Shown: positions 1 through 7,724 of the stretch, one piece after another
How the letters are laid out: each line of letters opens with the position of its first letter
Numbering within the stretch: the stretch's first letter is position 1
Source of the DNA: JBBPZA01 sp963728925
GTDB taxonomy: Bacteria; Actinomycetota; Thermoleophilia; Solirubrobacterales; Solirubrobacteraceae
Reading direction: 5' to 3'
NCBI GenBank assembly: GCA_963728925.1
Contig: CAVSMB010000014.1
Span: forward strand, 372,001-436,000
Length of the DNA: 64,000 nucleotides
The notes under the pieces: generated by a model
Told to the model about the DNA's origin: nothing
The model's database searches: none
Seen by the model: only the letters and a program-made list of their open reading frames with translations
Program-made: the position numbers and the translations under genes

Positions 1-2
1 AG

Positions 3-482
3 CCGCACGGGATCGCCGCGTGCGGCGGCGGCGCCTACGACTCGCTGCGCCTGGAGAAGGGCTACCGGCTGTGGGGCCAGGACATCGACGAGGAGCACGA
101 CCCCTACGAGGCTGGGCTGGGGTGGGCGGTGCGCCTGGGCAAGGGCCCGTTCCTCGGCTCGCAGGCCGCCGCGGACATCAAGGCTCGCGGCCCGGCGCGG
201 CGCCTGCGCTGCATGGTCACCGACGACCCCGCAGTCGTCCTGCTGGGCAAGGAGCCGCTGCTCGACGGCGACGAGGTCCTCGGCTGGGTGACGAGCGCGG
301 GCTACGGCGCGACCGTCGGGGAGAGCATCCTCTACGGCTACCTGCCGGCGGCACACGCGGAGCTCGGCACGCGCCTCGCGGTCTACGCCGACGGCGTCGC
401 CCACCCGGTCGCCGTTGTGGCCGAGCCGCGCTTCGACCCCGACAACTCGCGGTTGAAGGACGTCGAGGCAGCAGCGGTATGA
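3..482 (+). CDS. GcvT-like aminomethyltransferase / dimethylglycine dehydrogenase C-terminal part (5' end outside window)
   Basis: This is the last 159 codons of a folate-binding protein of the GcvT/YgfZ/dimethylglycine dehydrogenase group; the start lies before the window. Seen: DSLRLEKGYRLWGQDI near the left edge, the usual T-protein segment in which the substrate-side Glu/Lys precede a GxD turn, then the C-terminal barrel with a WVTSAGYGATVGESILYGYLP segment. Family knowledge: these proteins move a one-carbon unit from a methylated amine to tetrahydrofolate. Context: the converging genes encode methylenetetrahydrofolate reductase and a sarcosine-oxidase-like flavoprotein, which fits demethylation of an N-methyl (or O-methyl) compound. 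The exact substrate cannot be told. The gene ends at TGA and faces the opposite-strand cluster across a 143-bp gap. Confidence 0.85.
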   Translation, partial: PHGIAACGGGAYDSLRLEKGYRLWGQDIDEEHDPYEAGLGWAVRLGKGPFLGSQAAADIKARGPARRLRCMVTDDPAVVLLGKEPLLDGDEVLGWVTSAGYGATVGESILYGYLPAAHAELGTRLAVYADGVAHPVAVVAEPRFDPDNSRLKDVEAAAV

Positions 483-587
483 CCTCGACCTCGGCGGCGT
501 CCGCGATGCTTACGATTGGCGCGGGCGCACGAAGGTTGGGTTTCGGCCCCACTCCTCCCTCGTCAGATGCCGTAGACGCACGCACTC

Positions 588-603
588 CGCTTCCGCGGAA
601 GCG
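588..603. repeat. Perfect 16-bp palindrome CGCTTCCGCGGAAGCG
   Basis: The palindrome lies in the 143-bp gap between two converging genes (483-625). The same core is repeated three times at 19511-19590. It could act as a bidirectional terminator hairpin or be one copy of a dispersed palindromic repeat. No T-tract follows. The rest of the gap shows no gene. Confidence 0.75.
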
Positions 604-625
604 TCCGCGACGGCCCCGTGAGGCG

Positions 626-1564
626 CTACACCGCCACCTCGGGCCGATGCCCGTGCGCCTCGCGCTCGGCGCGCGGCGGGATCCCGAGGCGCTTGCAGAG
701 CTTCGCGATGCCCGCGTCCCGGCGGAAGGAGATCAGGTGCAGGCCGGCCGTCCCGGGTTGGGCGAGGGCGTGGGCGGCGAGCTCGTGCGCGAGCTCGAAG
801 CACTCGGTCTGCTGGTCGGCCGCCGCGTCGACGCGCGCCATGATCGAGGGGGGCACGCTGATTCCGGGGACCTTCTCGTCGACGAAGCGCAGGGCGCTGG
901 CCGAGCGCAGGATGCAGACCGAGGGGATGAGCGCCGCACGGCGTGAGAGCCCGGCGTCGCGGGCGGTCGCCATGAAGCGCTCCAGGCGCTCGGGCTCGAA
1001 GCAGATCTGGAGCTGGAAGAAGCGCGCGCCGGCGAGCGCCTTCTTCATCGCGCGGCGCACGCGCTCCTCGTAGGGCGGCGCGCCGGGGTTCTCGACGGCG
1101 CCGATGAACAGCGGCGGCGCCGGTTCGAGGGCGCGGCCGGAGAGGTAGCGGCCGCGGGCCAGCGCGTCGGCCACCGCGATCAGCTGGGGCGCGTCGAGGT
1201 CGAAGACGCGGCGCGCCTCGGGCTGGTCACCGGCCGTCACGTCGTCGCCGGTCATGCAACACAGGTTCTCGACTCCGTGCATGGCGGCCCCCACGATGTC
1301 GGACTGCAGGGCGAGCCGGTTGCGGTCGCGGCAGGTCAGCTGCATGACCGGCTCCATGCCGGCCTGCCGGAGGGCGACGGCCACCGCCAGCGGCGAGGCG
1401 TGCGAGTGGGCCGCGGCGTTGTCGGTCGCGTTGACCGCGTCGAGGTAGTGCTTCATCGGCGCGAGTTGGCGCTGGATCTCCGCGAGGCCGCCGCCGTCGA
1501 TCACCGGCATCTCGGCCGTCACCACGAGCTCGCCGGCGGCCAGCCTGCCCTCGAGGCGCGACAC
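626..1564 (-). CDS. Methylenetetrahydrofolate reductase (MetF family)
   Basis: A 312-residue TIM-barrel flavoprotein that interconverts 5,10-methylene- and 5-methyl-tetrahydrofolate with FAD. Seen: an LTCRDRN motif (residues about 98-104), VENLCCMTGDD with the conserved GD pair, PPLFIGAV, and AGARFFQLQICFEPE, which is the QxQ-type substrate/FAD segment of MetF. The length is typical. It is the last gene of a minus-strand run. Only one base separates it from the upstream MTHFR C-terminal-domain gene, so the two are probably co-translated. With the GcvT-like protein and the flavoprotein nearby it may run in the oxidative direction, returning methyl groups to the folate pool rather than feeding methionine synthesis. 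That direction is inference. Confidence 0.9.
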   Translation of the reverse strand: MSRLEGRLAAGELVVTAEMPVIDGGGLAEIQRQLAPMKHYLDAVNATDNAAAHSHASPLAVAVALRQAGMEPVMQLTCRDRNRLALQSDIVGAAMHGVENLCCMTGDDVTAGDQPEARRVFDLDAPQLIAVADALARGRYLSGRALEPAPPLFIGAVENPGAPPYEERVRRAMKKALAGARFFQLQICFEPERLERFMATARDAGLSRRAALIPSVCILRSASALRFVDEKVPGISVPPSIMARVDAAADQQTECFELAHELAAHALAQPGTAGLHLISFRRDAGIAKLCKRLGIPPRAEREAHGHRPEVAV

Positions 1565-1565
1565 T

Positions 1566-1916
1566 TCAGGCGTCCCAGCCGGGTGGCGTCACCTTGTCGC
1601 GGCCGGTGAGCAGGTTGCGCCACGAGGACGTTCCCTCCAGCCGATTGTCCACCGGGGGACGCAGCACATCGATGTGGCCCTTCCACGACGGCAGCCGCGC
1701 CGCGCGCTCGTCCGCCTTGAGCCACACACAGCGCATCTCGGGCTTGACCTCGCACCCGCCGTCGGGCCGCACACCGCCGCAGGGGCCGTTGCGCAGCGTC
1801 TTGGGGCAGGTCATCGGGCAGGTCAGCCCGGTGTCGTGCAGCACGCACTGCCCGCACATGCGGCAGCCCCAGATCGGCCCCTTGACCGCGTGCTCGAGCC
1901 GCTCGAGCACGCTCAC
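1566..1916 (-). CDS. Methylenetetrahydrofolate reductase C-terminal-domain (MTHFR_C) cysteine-rich protein
   Basis: A 116-residue stand-alone protein with a metal-binding cysteine pattern: CRMCGQC, then CPMTCPK, then CGGV and CEVK, as in the MTHFR_C/zinc-binding domain that often accompanies MetF-like proteins in demethylating bacteria. In acetogenic and methylotrophic systems this domain carries iron-sulfur clusters or zinc and links MetF to an electron carrier. The start is GTG at 1916, because its first bases overlap the TGA of the preceding gene (GTGA), a coupling seen repeatedly in this genome. The reading frame continues upstream, but only into the other gene. A redox or structural partner of the adjacent MetF is likely. 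Confidence 0.8.
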   Translation of the reverse strand: MSVLERLEHAVKGPIWGCRMCGQCVLHDTGLTCPMTCPKTLRNGPCGGVRPDGGCEVKPEMRCVWLKADERAARLPSWKGHIDVLRPPVDNRLEGTSSWRNLLTGRDKVTPPGWDA

Positions 1917-2281
1917 AAGGGCTCCTCGCGGGTGCCGCCGACGGGTCCCTCGGGCGAGAACGGCCACTCCTCGAACGCGATGCAACGGCCGTTGGCGTCG
2001 AGGCGGATCACCCACAGGTCGCGGTACTCGCGCTCAGGCGGGTCCCGGTAGACGACATGGGCACGGACGACGCCCGTGTCGCCCTCGACTGCTATGACCT
2101 CCGTGCGCAGCGCGAACGTCTCGTCCGGGCCCTCGCGCTCGGCCTCCCACAGCCGGGTGATCTCCTCGAGCCCACGGACGGGCTCCTCGTAGGGGGCCAT
2201 GGAGTACGTCGCCTCGGGCGCGAACAGCCCGCCGAGCGCCTCCGTGCCCGGCGCACGCCAGGCCCGCTCGTAGGCCTGCAC
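1913..2281 (-). CDS. SnoaL/NTF2-like protein
   Basis: A small alpha+beta-barrel protein of about 122 residues. Seen: YERAW...EALGGLFAPEATYSMAPY, a VRAHVVYRDPPEREYRDLWVIRL strand pair and an EEWPFSP ending, all typical of SnoaL-like folds. No catalytic activity can be assigned. In demethylation clusters such proteins may be accessory enzymes or ligand binders. The first usable start codon is GTG at 2281, but the same frame upstream reads TDRAAISAWVQ, which looks like genuine protein. The true start may therefore lie up to 14 codons earlier at a non-standard codon such as CTG at 2323. It sits between the flavoprotein (stop at 2320) and the MTHFR_C gene in the same operon. Confidence 0.7.
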   Translation of the reverse strand: MQAYERAWRAPGTEALGGLFAPEATYSMAPYEEPVRGLEEITRLWEAEREGPDETFALRTEVIAVEGDTGVVRAHVVYRDPPEREYRDLWVIRLDANGRCIAFEEWPFSPEGPVGGTREEPL

Positions 2282-2319
2282 CCAGGCGCTGATCGCGGCT
2301 CGATCCGTGGCCCCGCTCC

Positions 2320-3633
2320 TCAGCCGTTGACCGAGAAGCTCGAGTTCTCGTTGATCTCGCGCAGGCGCGAGTAGAAGCCGAGATCGAGGTCGACGTCGGT
2401 GTAGCGCGTCCGCACCTGGAGCGGCTCGGCGTCGTGGTCGTGGCCGTGCTCGACGCGGTCGATGAGCTCGGCCATGACGTGCCCGACGACCGGCGCGTTC
2501 TTGAACTGGTTGCCGCTCGTCCCGATCGCCATGTAGAAGCCGTCGAGGTCGGCCCGGTCGTAGATCGGGATCCAGTCGTCGGCGACGTCATAGAGGTCGA
2601 CGACGCCCTTTCGCTCGGTGGGGACGCGCAGGCTCGGGATGCGCCGCGCGAGCCGGAAGACCTGGGCCTCCCACTGCGCCTCGGTGACGTGGCGGTCGTA
2701 GTCGTCGGGATCGTCGACCCAGACCCGCGGGTCGCAGTCGGGGTCCTCGGAGCCGATGAGGATGTGGTTGCCCGACTCCGGGCGGAAGTAGATCCCGGTG
2801 TCGCCGTCGGAGGTGTGGAAGCCGTCGGCCTCGAAGTCGAAGTCCGGCGGCGCGGGGACGTGGTGGACCTCGTGGCGCAGCGCGCGGGTCTTGACCTTCA
2901 TCGTGTCCTCCACGCCGGCCATGCGGTTGATGACGAACGAGTGCGGGCCGGCGACGTTGACGACCACCGGCGCGTCGATCTCGTGGCCGTCGGTGAGCGT
3001 CACGCCCTTCACGCGGCCGTCGCCGCGTCGGATCTCGGCGACCTGCGCGCGGAAGAGGAACTCGCCGCCGTGGGCCTCGGCCGCGCGCTGGATGTTGTGG
3101 GTGGCGAGCTGCGGGTCGTTCACGTAGCCCGACCCCGGGGTGAAGACGGCGCCGTCGAGCTGGCCGGAGGGCTCGTCCCAGAAGTGCGGGTCTTCCGGGC
3201 GCTTGGGCGGCCAGAACGCCGACTGCTCGTAGATCGGCATCCGCCGGGCGAGCTCGGCCTTGTCCCACTCCTCGAACTCGACCCCGAGCGCGCGGTAGTG
3301 CTCGAGCACCTTCTCGTGGTGGCCGGTCGCGCTCTTGAGGAGGATCGTGCCCGACTGCATGTACTTCGCGGCGCCCGCGTCGTCGACCACGCCGAGGTAG
3401 CGCTCCCAGTCCTGCCAGTAGAAGAAGCCCTCGTAGGCCATCGCGACGCCGTCCCACGACGAGTAGTGGGCACGGACGATCGCGCACGAGTTGCTCGTCG
3501 GACCGTAGCCCGACGCTGGCAGCTTGTCTATGTTGAGAGTGCGGTAGCCGCGCTGGGCCAGCTCGAAGGCGATGGCCGCGCCGATCACGCCGGCGCCGAT
3601 GATGATCGCGTCGTATTCCCGTGCCATTGCCAC
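2320..3633 (-). CDS. FAD-dependent oxidoreductase, sarcosine/dimethylglycine oxidase-like (DAO family)
   Basis: A 437-residue flavoprotein. Seen: the N-terminal Rossmann motif IIIGAGVIGAAIAFELAQRG (GxGxxG) with IDK about 20 residues later, a central VVVNVAGPHS segment, and a C-terminal YMAIGTSGNQFKNAPVVG segment that binds FAD in the DadA/SoxB family. It is expected to oxidise a secondary or tertiary amine and pass the one-carbon group to folate. It heads the minus-strand operon with the SnoaL, MTHFR_C and MetF genes and is read away from the GntR gene. A GAGGAG ribosome site lies just upstream. The start could also be the second Met (3627). The exact substrate is unknown. Confidence 0.85.
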   Translation of the reverse strand: MAMAREYDAIIIGAGVIGAAIAFELAQRGYRTLNIDKLPASGYGPTSNSCAIVRAHYSSWDGVAMAYEGFFYWQDWERYLGVVDDAGAAKYMQSGTILLKSATGHHEKVLEHYRALGVEFEEWDKAELARRMPIYEQSAFWPPKRPEDPHFWDEPSGQLDGAVFTPGSGYVNDPQLATHNIQRAAEAHGGEFLFRAQVAEIRRGDGRVKGVTLTDGHEIDAPVVVNVAGPHSFVINRMAGVEDTMKVKTRALRHEVHHVPAPPDFDFEADGFHTSDGDTGIYFRPESGNHILIGSEDPDCDPRVWVDDPDDYDRHVTEAQWEAQVFRLARRIPSLRVPTERKGVVDLYDVADDWIPIYDRADLDGFYMAIGTSGNQFKNAPVVGHVMAELIDRVEHGHDHDAEPLQVRTRYTDVDLDLGFYSRLREINENSSFSVNG

Positions 3634-3653
3634 ACTCCTCGCTGGTCTCTAGA

Positions 3654-3665
3654 CTGATATATCAG
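3654..3665. promoter_or_regulatory. Palindromic operator candidate CTGATATATCAG in the divergent flavoprotein/GntR promoter
   Basis: A perfect 12-bp palindrome sits in the 64-bp gap between the divergent flavoprotein and GntR genes, in an otherwise GC-rich context. A TAGACT hexamer (3650-3655), a possible -10 for the GntR gene, overlaps it. Autoregulation by the adjacent GntR protein, and control of the demethylation operon by it, are the simplest reading. This is inferred from position and symmetry. Confidence 0.55.
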
Positions 3666-3697
3666 GCCTCGACAGGAAGGGTCAAGGGAGCCGCTGG

Positions 3698-4363
3698 ATG
3701 ACCGGCACGTCGCCTGAGACCGTAGAGGGCGATGGCGCGCTGATGGGCGACCGCGCCTACGCCGAGCTGCGTGACCGCATCGTCACGCTGCGCATCGCTC
3801 CTGGCGCGCCGATCAACGAGGACGCGCTCGGCAAGGAGCTCGCGATGGGCCGCACGCCCGTGCGCGAGGCGATCAAGCGGCTCTCGCTGGAGAACCTGAT
3901 CACCGTCTTCCCGCGCCGCGGCACGTTCGCCTCGGAGATCAACATCACCGACCTCGCGCACATCGCCGACGTGCGCGTCGTCCTCGAGGGCCACGCCGCC
4001 CGCCGCGCGGCCGAGCGCCTCACCGCCGAGCAGCGCGCCCCGCTGGAGGCCCTGCTGTCAGAGCTGGACCGCAACCACGCCGGCGAGGACGCCGACGAGC
4101 TCATGGCCCTCGACGCGCGCGTGCACCGCTTCATCTACCGCTGCGCCGGCAACCCCTACCTCGAGGAGACGCTGACGCGCTACTTCAACCTCTCGCTACG
4201 TATCTGGCATCTCGTGATCGGCCGCCTGCCCCACCTGTTCGCCAACGTGCTCGAGCACCGCCTGCTGCTCGAGGCGATCAGCGGGGGCGATCGCGAGCGC
4301 TCGGCCCGCATCGCCGCCGAGCACGTCGCGCACTTCGAGCGCGAGATCCGCTCGGTGCTGTAG
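3698..4363 (+). CDS. GntR-family transcriptional regulator, FCD (FadR) subfamily
   Basis: A 221-residue regulator. Residues about 15-80 form the winged helix (AYAELRDRIVTLRIAPGAPINEDAL...GRTPVREAIKRL...RRGTFAS). Residues about 90-215 form the FCD ligand domain with the metal-binding pattern D-x3-H (ALDARVHRF), a second His in VLEHRLL and a third in EHVAHFERE. The ligand is probably a small carboxylate or amino compound from the neighbouring catabolic operon. AAGGGAG lies 7 nt before the ATG. It is divergent from the flavoprotein operon, with a 12-bp palindrome between them, so it is probably the local regulator. Confidence 0.9.
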   Translation: MTGTSPETVEGDGALMGDRAYAELRDRIVTLRIAPGAPINEDALGKELAMGRTPVREAIKRLSLENLITVFPRRGTFASEINITDLAHIADVRVVLEGHAARRAAERLTAEQRAPLEALLSELDRNHAGEDADELMALDARVHRFIYRCAGNPYLEETLTRYFNLSLRIWHLVIGRLPHLFANVLEHRLLLEAISGGDRERSARIAAEHVAHFEREIRSVL

Positions 4364-4372
4364 CCGCCGGTC

Positions 4373-5947
4373 TCAGCCGCCGTCCCAGCCGTCGAGGGTC
4401 AAGGTGGGGCCGACGATGTGGCCGGTCTCGCCGCTCCCGTGCTCGTGACCGACGTCGTGGGCGAAGTGCCCGGCGTACCAGAGGACCACGTCGGTCCCGA
4501 CGATGCTCGCGTCGTCGACGAAGCGGTCGATGTGCGCCCTCGTGTCGTCCGGGTCGGCGGTCAGGCCGATGCTGTCGTCGACCTCGCCGGGCCGTCGTCG
4601 CAGGGCCCACAGGTCGCCGACGCCGTACGCGTCGCGCTCGCCGTCCGCGGGACCGGGCTCGAGCGTCGCGCTCTCGCCCGTGGCTCGGTTGACCACCTGC
4701 CAGCGGCGCGCGCGGGCGGGGTTCCGGCGGCGCCGGGTCTCGTGGCGCAGCGTGTGCCACGGCGAGCTGCCCGTGACCGGCGGGTCGTTGAACTCGCGCA
4801 CGGCGCAGTCGCCTCCGCCCGCGACGTCGAAGTCCAGGCGCCAGTAGGCGTGATGGTGGTGGCGGTTGCACACGCAGCTGTCGCGGACCGCCGCGAAGCC
4901 GAATCGCGGCCGAATGGTGCCGTCGGCGTGCAGGCGCCAGGCGGTCAGGTAGCGGTACCAGCCCGCCTCCAGCTCGGAGACGAGCACGACCTCCTCACCC
5001 TCGACGTAGACGGCGACGCCGTGGAACGTGCCGTGGTCGTGGCCCGACTCGAGCATCGTGCGGGCGGGGGAAGGGCACAGGCGGAAGCCGGGCGCGACAT
5101 CCGTGCCCTGCGCGTCGAACATGCTCTCCTCGTACTGCCAGTCGCGGAACGGGCCGCAGCGGTCGCCGTCGTAGCGCACGTTGAGGATCGGGACGTGGGC
5201 GCGGCGGAACACACGCTTGCCGCGGTAGGACACGTTGCGAAGCTCGACGCCCGAGCCGCTGGTCCCCGACGACGCGGCGGGGCGGTTGGCGATGAGCCGC
5301 CACAGGACCTCGCCGCTGCCGTTGCTGACCGTGACCTGTGCGCTGCCCGCGACCCCCGACACGGTGAGCTGGTCGCTCCCCGGCGGGCCGCAGAGCCGCT
5401 CCCGGGCGAGCGCCCCCGGTGGCGCGCGATCGAGGAACCGCACGACCTCGCGGCGGCCGAGGCGCACGGCGACGATCTCGTGGCGCTTGCCGTTGCCGGC
5501 AGGGTCGTCGAGCCCGACGGTGACCGCTCGTTCGATGCGCCCGTCGGGGAGCTCGTCTGCGAGCAGCGGCGGCATCGGCCGGTAGGGCTTCAGGCGGCCG
5601 TCGCGCAGGGCCGGCCCGAGCTCGGGGTCCTCGCGTAGGACCGCGAGCGCCGCCTCGCGCTCAGCTTGCGCCGGAAGCGGCGCCCGGCCGGTGGACGCGA
5701 CGGCCGGCTCGCCTCGGTCGTGGAGCGGCACGTCGAGGACGAGCGAGCGATCGTTGTCGTAGTCGTAGACGATCGCACGGACCGAGTCGCCCTCGTCCGA
5801 CGGGCGGCTGGTGATGATCCGGTGCTCGGCGCCGGCAAGCTCCGAGCGCACCCGGTCGTGACCGAGCGCCTCCTCCACCGCCTCGCGTACCCGCTGGGGG
5901 TCCGGCCCTCGCGCGACGATCTCGACATGCAGCTCTGACGACGGCAT
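4373..5947 (-). CDS. Copper amine oxidase-like protein with an altered cofactor motif
   Basis: 524 residues. Residues about 240-515 match the copper amine oxidase catalytic domain: the catalytic-base region ESMFDAQ (Asp278), HDHGTFHG, the cofactor strand GWYRYLTAWRLHADGTIRPRFGFAAV, the copper HxH strand RHHHHAYWRLDFDVAG (His364/His366) and a third-His segment WYAGHFAHD. In active enzymes the quinone-forming Tyr lies in N-Y-[D/E]. Here Tyr331 remains, but its neighbours are Trp and Arg. Residues 1-110 are unrelated and may be a domain of their own. There is no signal peptide. AGGGAGG precedes the ATG. The protein could be an oxidase with relaxed motif needs, or a non-catalytic relative; TPQ formation is uncertain. 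Confidence 0.7.
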   Translation of the reverse strand: MPSSELHVEIVARGPDPQRVREAVEEALGHDRVRSELAGAEHRIITSRPSDEGDSVRAIVYDYDNDRSLVLDVPLHDRGEPAVASTGRAPLPAQAEREAALAVLREDPELGPALRDGRLKPYRPMPPLLADELPDGRIERAVTVGLDDPAGNGKRHEIVAVRLGRREVVRFLDRAPPGALARERLCGPPGSDQLTVSGVAGSAQVTVSNGSGEVLWRLIANRPAASSGTSGSGVELRNVSYRGKRVFRRAHVPILNVRYDGDRCGPFRDWQYEESMFDAQGTDVAPGFRLCPSPARTMLESGHDHGTFHGVAVYVEGEEVVLVSELEAGWYRYLTAWRLHADGTIRPRFGFAAVRDSCVCNRHHHHAYWRLDFDVAGGGDCAVREFNDPPVTGSSPWHTLRHETRRRRNPARARRWQVVNRATGESATLEPGPADGERDAYGVGDLWALRRRPGEVDDSIGLTADPDDTRAHIDRFVDDASIVGTDVVLWYAGHFAHDVGHEHGSGETGHIVGPTLTLDGWDGG

Positions 5948-5979
5948 CTCGGCCTCCCTTCCCCACCCGCCAGCCGACC

Positions 5980-6399
5980 CTACCGGGCCAGGTCGCGGAG
6001 CTGGCGCTCGACCTCGGCCTCGACGTCGAGCGGCTCCTTCCCCTGGCGCACGCGGCGCTGGTTGCGGGCGATCACGAGGTCGCGCACCTCGCCGCGAAGG
6101 CCCGCGTCGATCACCGGCGCCGTAAGGCGCGCGAGCTCCGCCTCGACGTCGAGCGGCGCCTCTCCTCGTCGTGCGCGGCGCTCGTTGCGCGCGGCGAGGA
6201 ACTGCCGGATCTCCTCGTCGCGCTCGGCGGAGCGCACGGCGACCGGCCGTGGATCGGCTCGCGGTCGGTCCTCGTTGAGCGAGAGCCCGCCGCGCCCGAT
6301 CTCCCGATAGGCGCTCGAGGAGCCGATGAAGGCGATCGCCGCGGCGATGGCGGCGAGGAAGACGACCACGAAGAGCACGATGCCAAAGGCCTCCTGCAT
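5980..6399 (-). CDS. Single-pass membrane protein with a duplicated basic repeat
   Basis: About 139 residues starting at MQEAFGIVLF. One transmembrane helix (residues about 4-26, FGIVLFVVVFLAAIAAAIAF) is followed by a cytoplasmic tail holding two similar units: IRQFLAARNERRARRGEAPLDVEAELARL and, 46 residues later, VIARNQRRVRQGKEPLDVEAEVERQL. The second unit looks like an internal duplication. I recognise no named family for it. The CACAAT hexamer 6 nt before the ATG, together with GGAG too close to act as a ribosome site, would suit a leaderless transcript. It is divergent from the acyl-CoA dehydrogenase gene, whose operator lies 36-51 bp upstream. Confidence 0.7.
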   Translation of the reverse strand: MQEAFGIVLFVVVFLAAIAAAIAFIGSSSAYREIGRGGLSLNEDRPRADPRPVAVRSAERDEEIRQFLAARNERRARRGEAPLDVEAELARLTAPVIDAGLRGEVRDLVIARNQRRVRQGKEPLDVEAEVERQLRDLAR

Positions 6400-6423
6400 T
6401 GCTCCATTGTGCCCACGTCGCGG

Positions 6424-6450
6424 TATGATGGATATTGACTGATCAGTCAA
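6424..6450 (+). promoter_or_regulatory. Promoter with a perfect 16-bp operator palindrome for the acyl-CoA dehydrogenase gene
   Basis: TATGAT (6424-6429) is a good -10. TTGACTGATCAGTCAA (6435-6450) is a perfect palindrome that would cover the transcription start. The position suits steric repression by a TetR-family fatty-acid regulator, whose sites are often TGAC/GTCA palindromes of this size. No TetR gene lies in the window, so the regulator would act from elsewhere. Confidence 0.6.
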
Positions 6451-6516
6451 TCTATGTGCGCGGGCCGCGCGTATTCAGCTTGCGCACTGGACTTTCCCGC
6501 AAGGAGTCATCACACC

Positions 6517-7701
6517 GTGGTCGATTTCACGCTCACCGACGAGCAGAAGGACATCCGGGAGCTCGCGCACACCTTCGCCGAGAAGGAGATGCGCCCCGTC
6601 GCCTGGGAGTACGACAAGGACGGGACCTGGCCCAAGGCCGTCATCGAGAAGGCCTGGGAGACCGGCCTGATGAACACGCACGTCCCCGAGGAGTACGGAG
6701 GCCCGGGCCTCGGCTACCTCGAGGGCACGCTCATCGAGGAGGAGATCGGCTGGGGCTGCTCGGGCATCGGCACGAGCCTCGTCTGCAACGGCCTCGCCGC
6801 GGCGCCGCTGTTCGTGGGCGGCTCGGAGGAGCTCAAGACGAAGTACCTCCGGATGCTCATCGAGGAGCCCAAACTCGCGTCGTTCTGCCTGACCGAGCCC
6901 GACGCCGGCTCCGACGTCTCGGGCATGCGCACGACCGCCGTCAAGAAGGGCGACAAGTACGTCATCAACGGCTCGAAGTGCTTCATCACCAACGGCGGCT
7001 ACGCCGACTGGTACACGGTCTACGCCAAGACCGACAAGGACGCCGGCACCCGCGGCATCTCCGCCTTCGTCGTCGAGCGCGACTGGGGCGTGACGCTGGA
7101 CAAGAAGGAGGACAAGATGGGGCAGCGGGCCTCCAACACCGCGACCATCTCCTTCAACGACGTCGAGGTCCCTGCCGAGAACCTGATCGGCGAGGAGAAC
7201 CGGGGCTTCAAGCTCGCGATGATGACCCTCGACCGCACGCGTCCCGGCGTCGCCGCGATGGCCGTCGGCATCGCCCGCGCGGCCTTCGAGTTCGCCACCG
7301 AGTACTCCAAGGAGCGCGTCCAGTTCGGCGTGCCGATCGCCATGCACCAGGCGATCCAGTTCATGATCGCCGACATGGCGACCAAGGTCGCCGCCGCGCG
7401 CCTGCTCACCTGGCAGGGCGCGGTCGAGCTCGACCAGGGCAAGCGCAACACGCTGACCAGCTCGCACGCCAAGCGCTTCGCCGCTGACGCCGCGATGGAG
7501 GTCACCACCGACGCCGTGCAGGTCTACGGCGGCTACGGCTTCATCAAGGAGTACCCGGTCGAGAAGCTCATGCGCGACGCGAAGATCATGCAGCTCTACG
7601 AGGGCACCTCGCAGATCCAGCGCCTCGTCATCGCGCGCGAGACGCTGCTCCCCCGCCGCGTCGACGAGCCGGCGCCCGAGACGGCGGGCGCGGCCGCGTA
7701 G
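6517..7701 (+). CDS. Acyl-CoA dehydrogenase
   Basis: A 394-residue flavoenzyme that makes the 2,3-enoyl-CoA in beta-oxidation and passes electrons to ETF. Seen: FCLTEPDAGSD and KCFITNGGYADWY (FAD/substrate loops), DRTRPGVAAMAVGIARAA, VQVYGGYGFIKEYPVEK, and the catalytic Glu in LYEGTSQIQRL. The length and motifs fit the short/medium-chain or butyryl-CoA group. I chose GTG at 6517 (MVDFTLTDEQ) because AAGGAG lies 10 nt before it and because the frame upstream is non-conserved. Regulation is probably through the 16-bp palindrome at the start of the transcript. A strong hairpin terminator follows the gene. Confidence 0.93.
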   Translation: MVDFTLTDEQKDIRELAHTFAEKEMRPVAWEYDKDGTWPKAVIEKAWETGLMNTHVPEEYGGPGLGYLEGTLIEEEIGWGCSGIGTSLVCNGLAAAPLFVGGSEELKTKYLRMLIEEPKLASFCLTEPDAGSDVSGMRTTAVKKGDKYVINGSKCFITNGGYADWYTVYAKTDKDAGTRGISAFVVERDWGVTLDKKEDKMGQRASNTATISFNDVEVPAENLIGEENRGFKLAMMTLDRTRPGVAAMAVGIARAAFEFATEYSKERVQFGVPIAMHQAIQFMIADMATKVAAARLLTWQGAVELDQGKRNTLTSSHAKRFAADAAMEVTTDAVQVYGGYGFIKEYPVEKLMRDAKIMQLYEGTSQIQRLVIARETLLPRRVDEPAPETAGAAA

Positions 7702-7724
7702 GCACCCGCCCGACACGCACGCAT

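Noticed and set aside
2434..3657. Long open frame (407 codons) antisense to the flavoprotein gene
   Set aside because: Its translation is Val/Asp/Arg-rich without motifs, typical of the mirror frame of a high-GC gene; the flavoprotein on the other strand has full family motifs.
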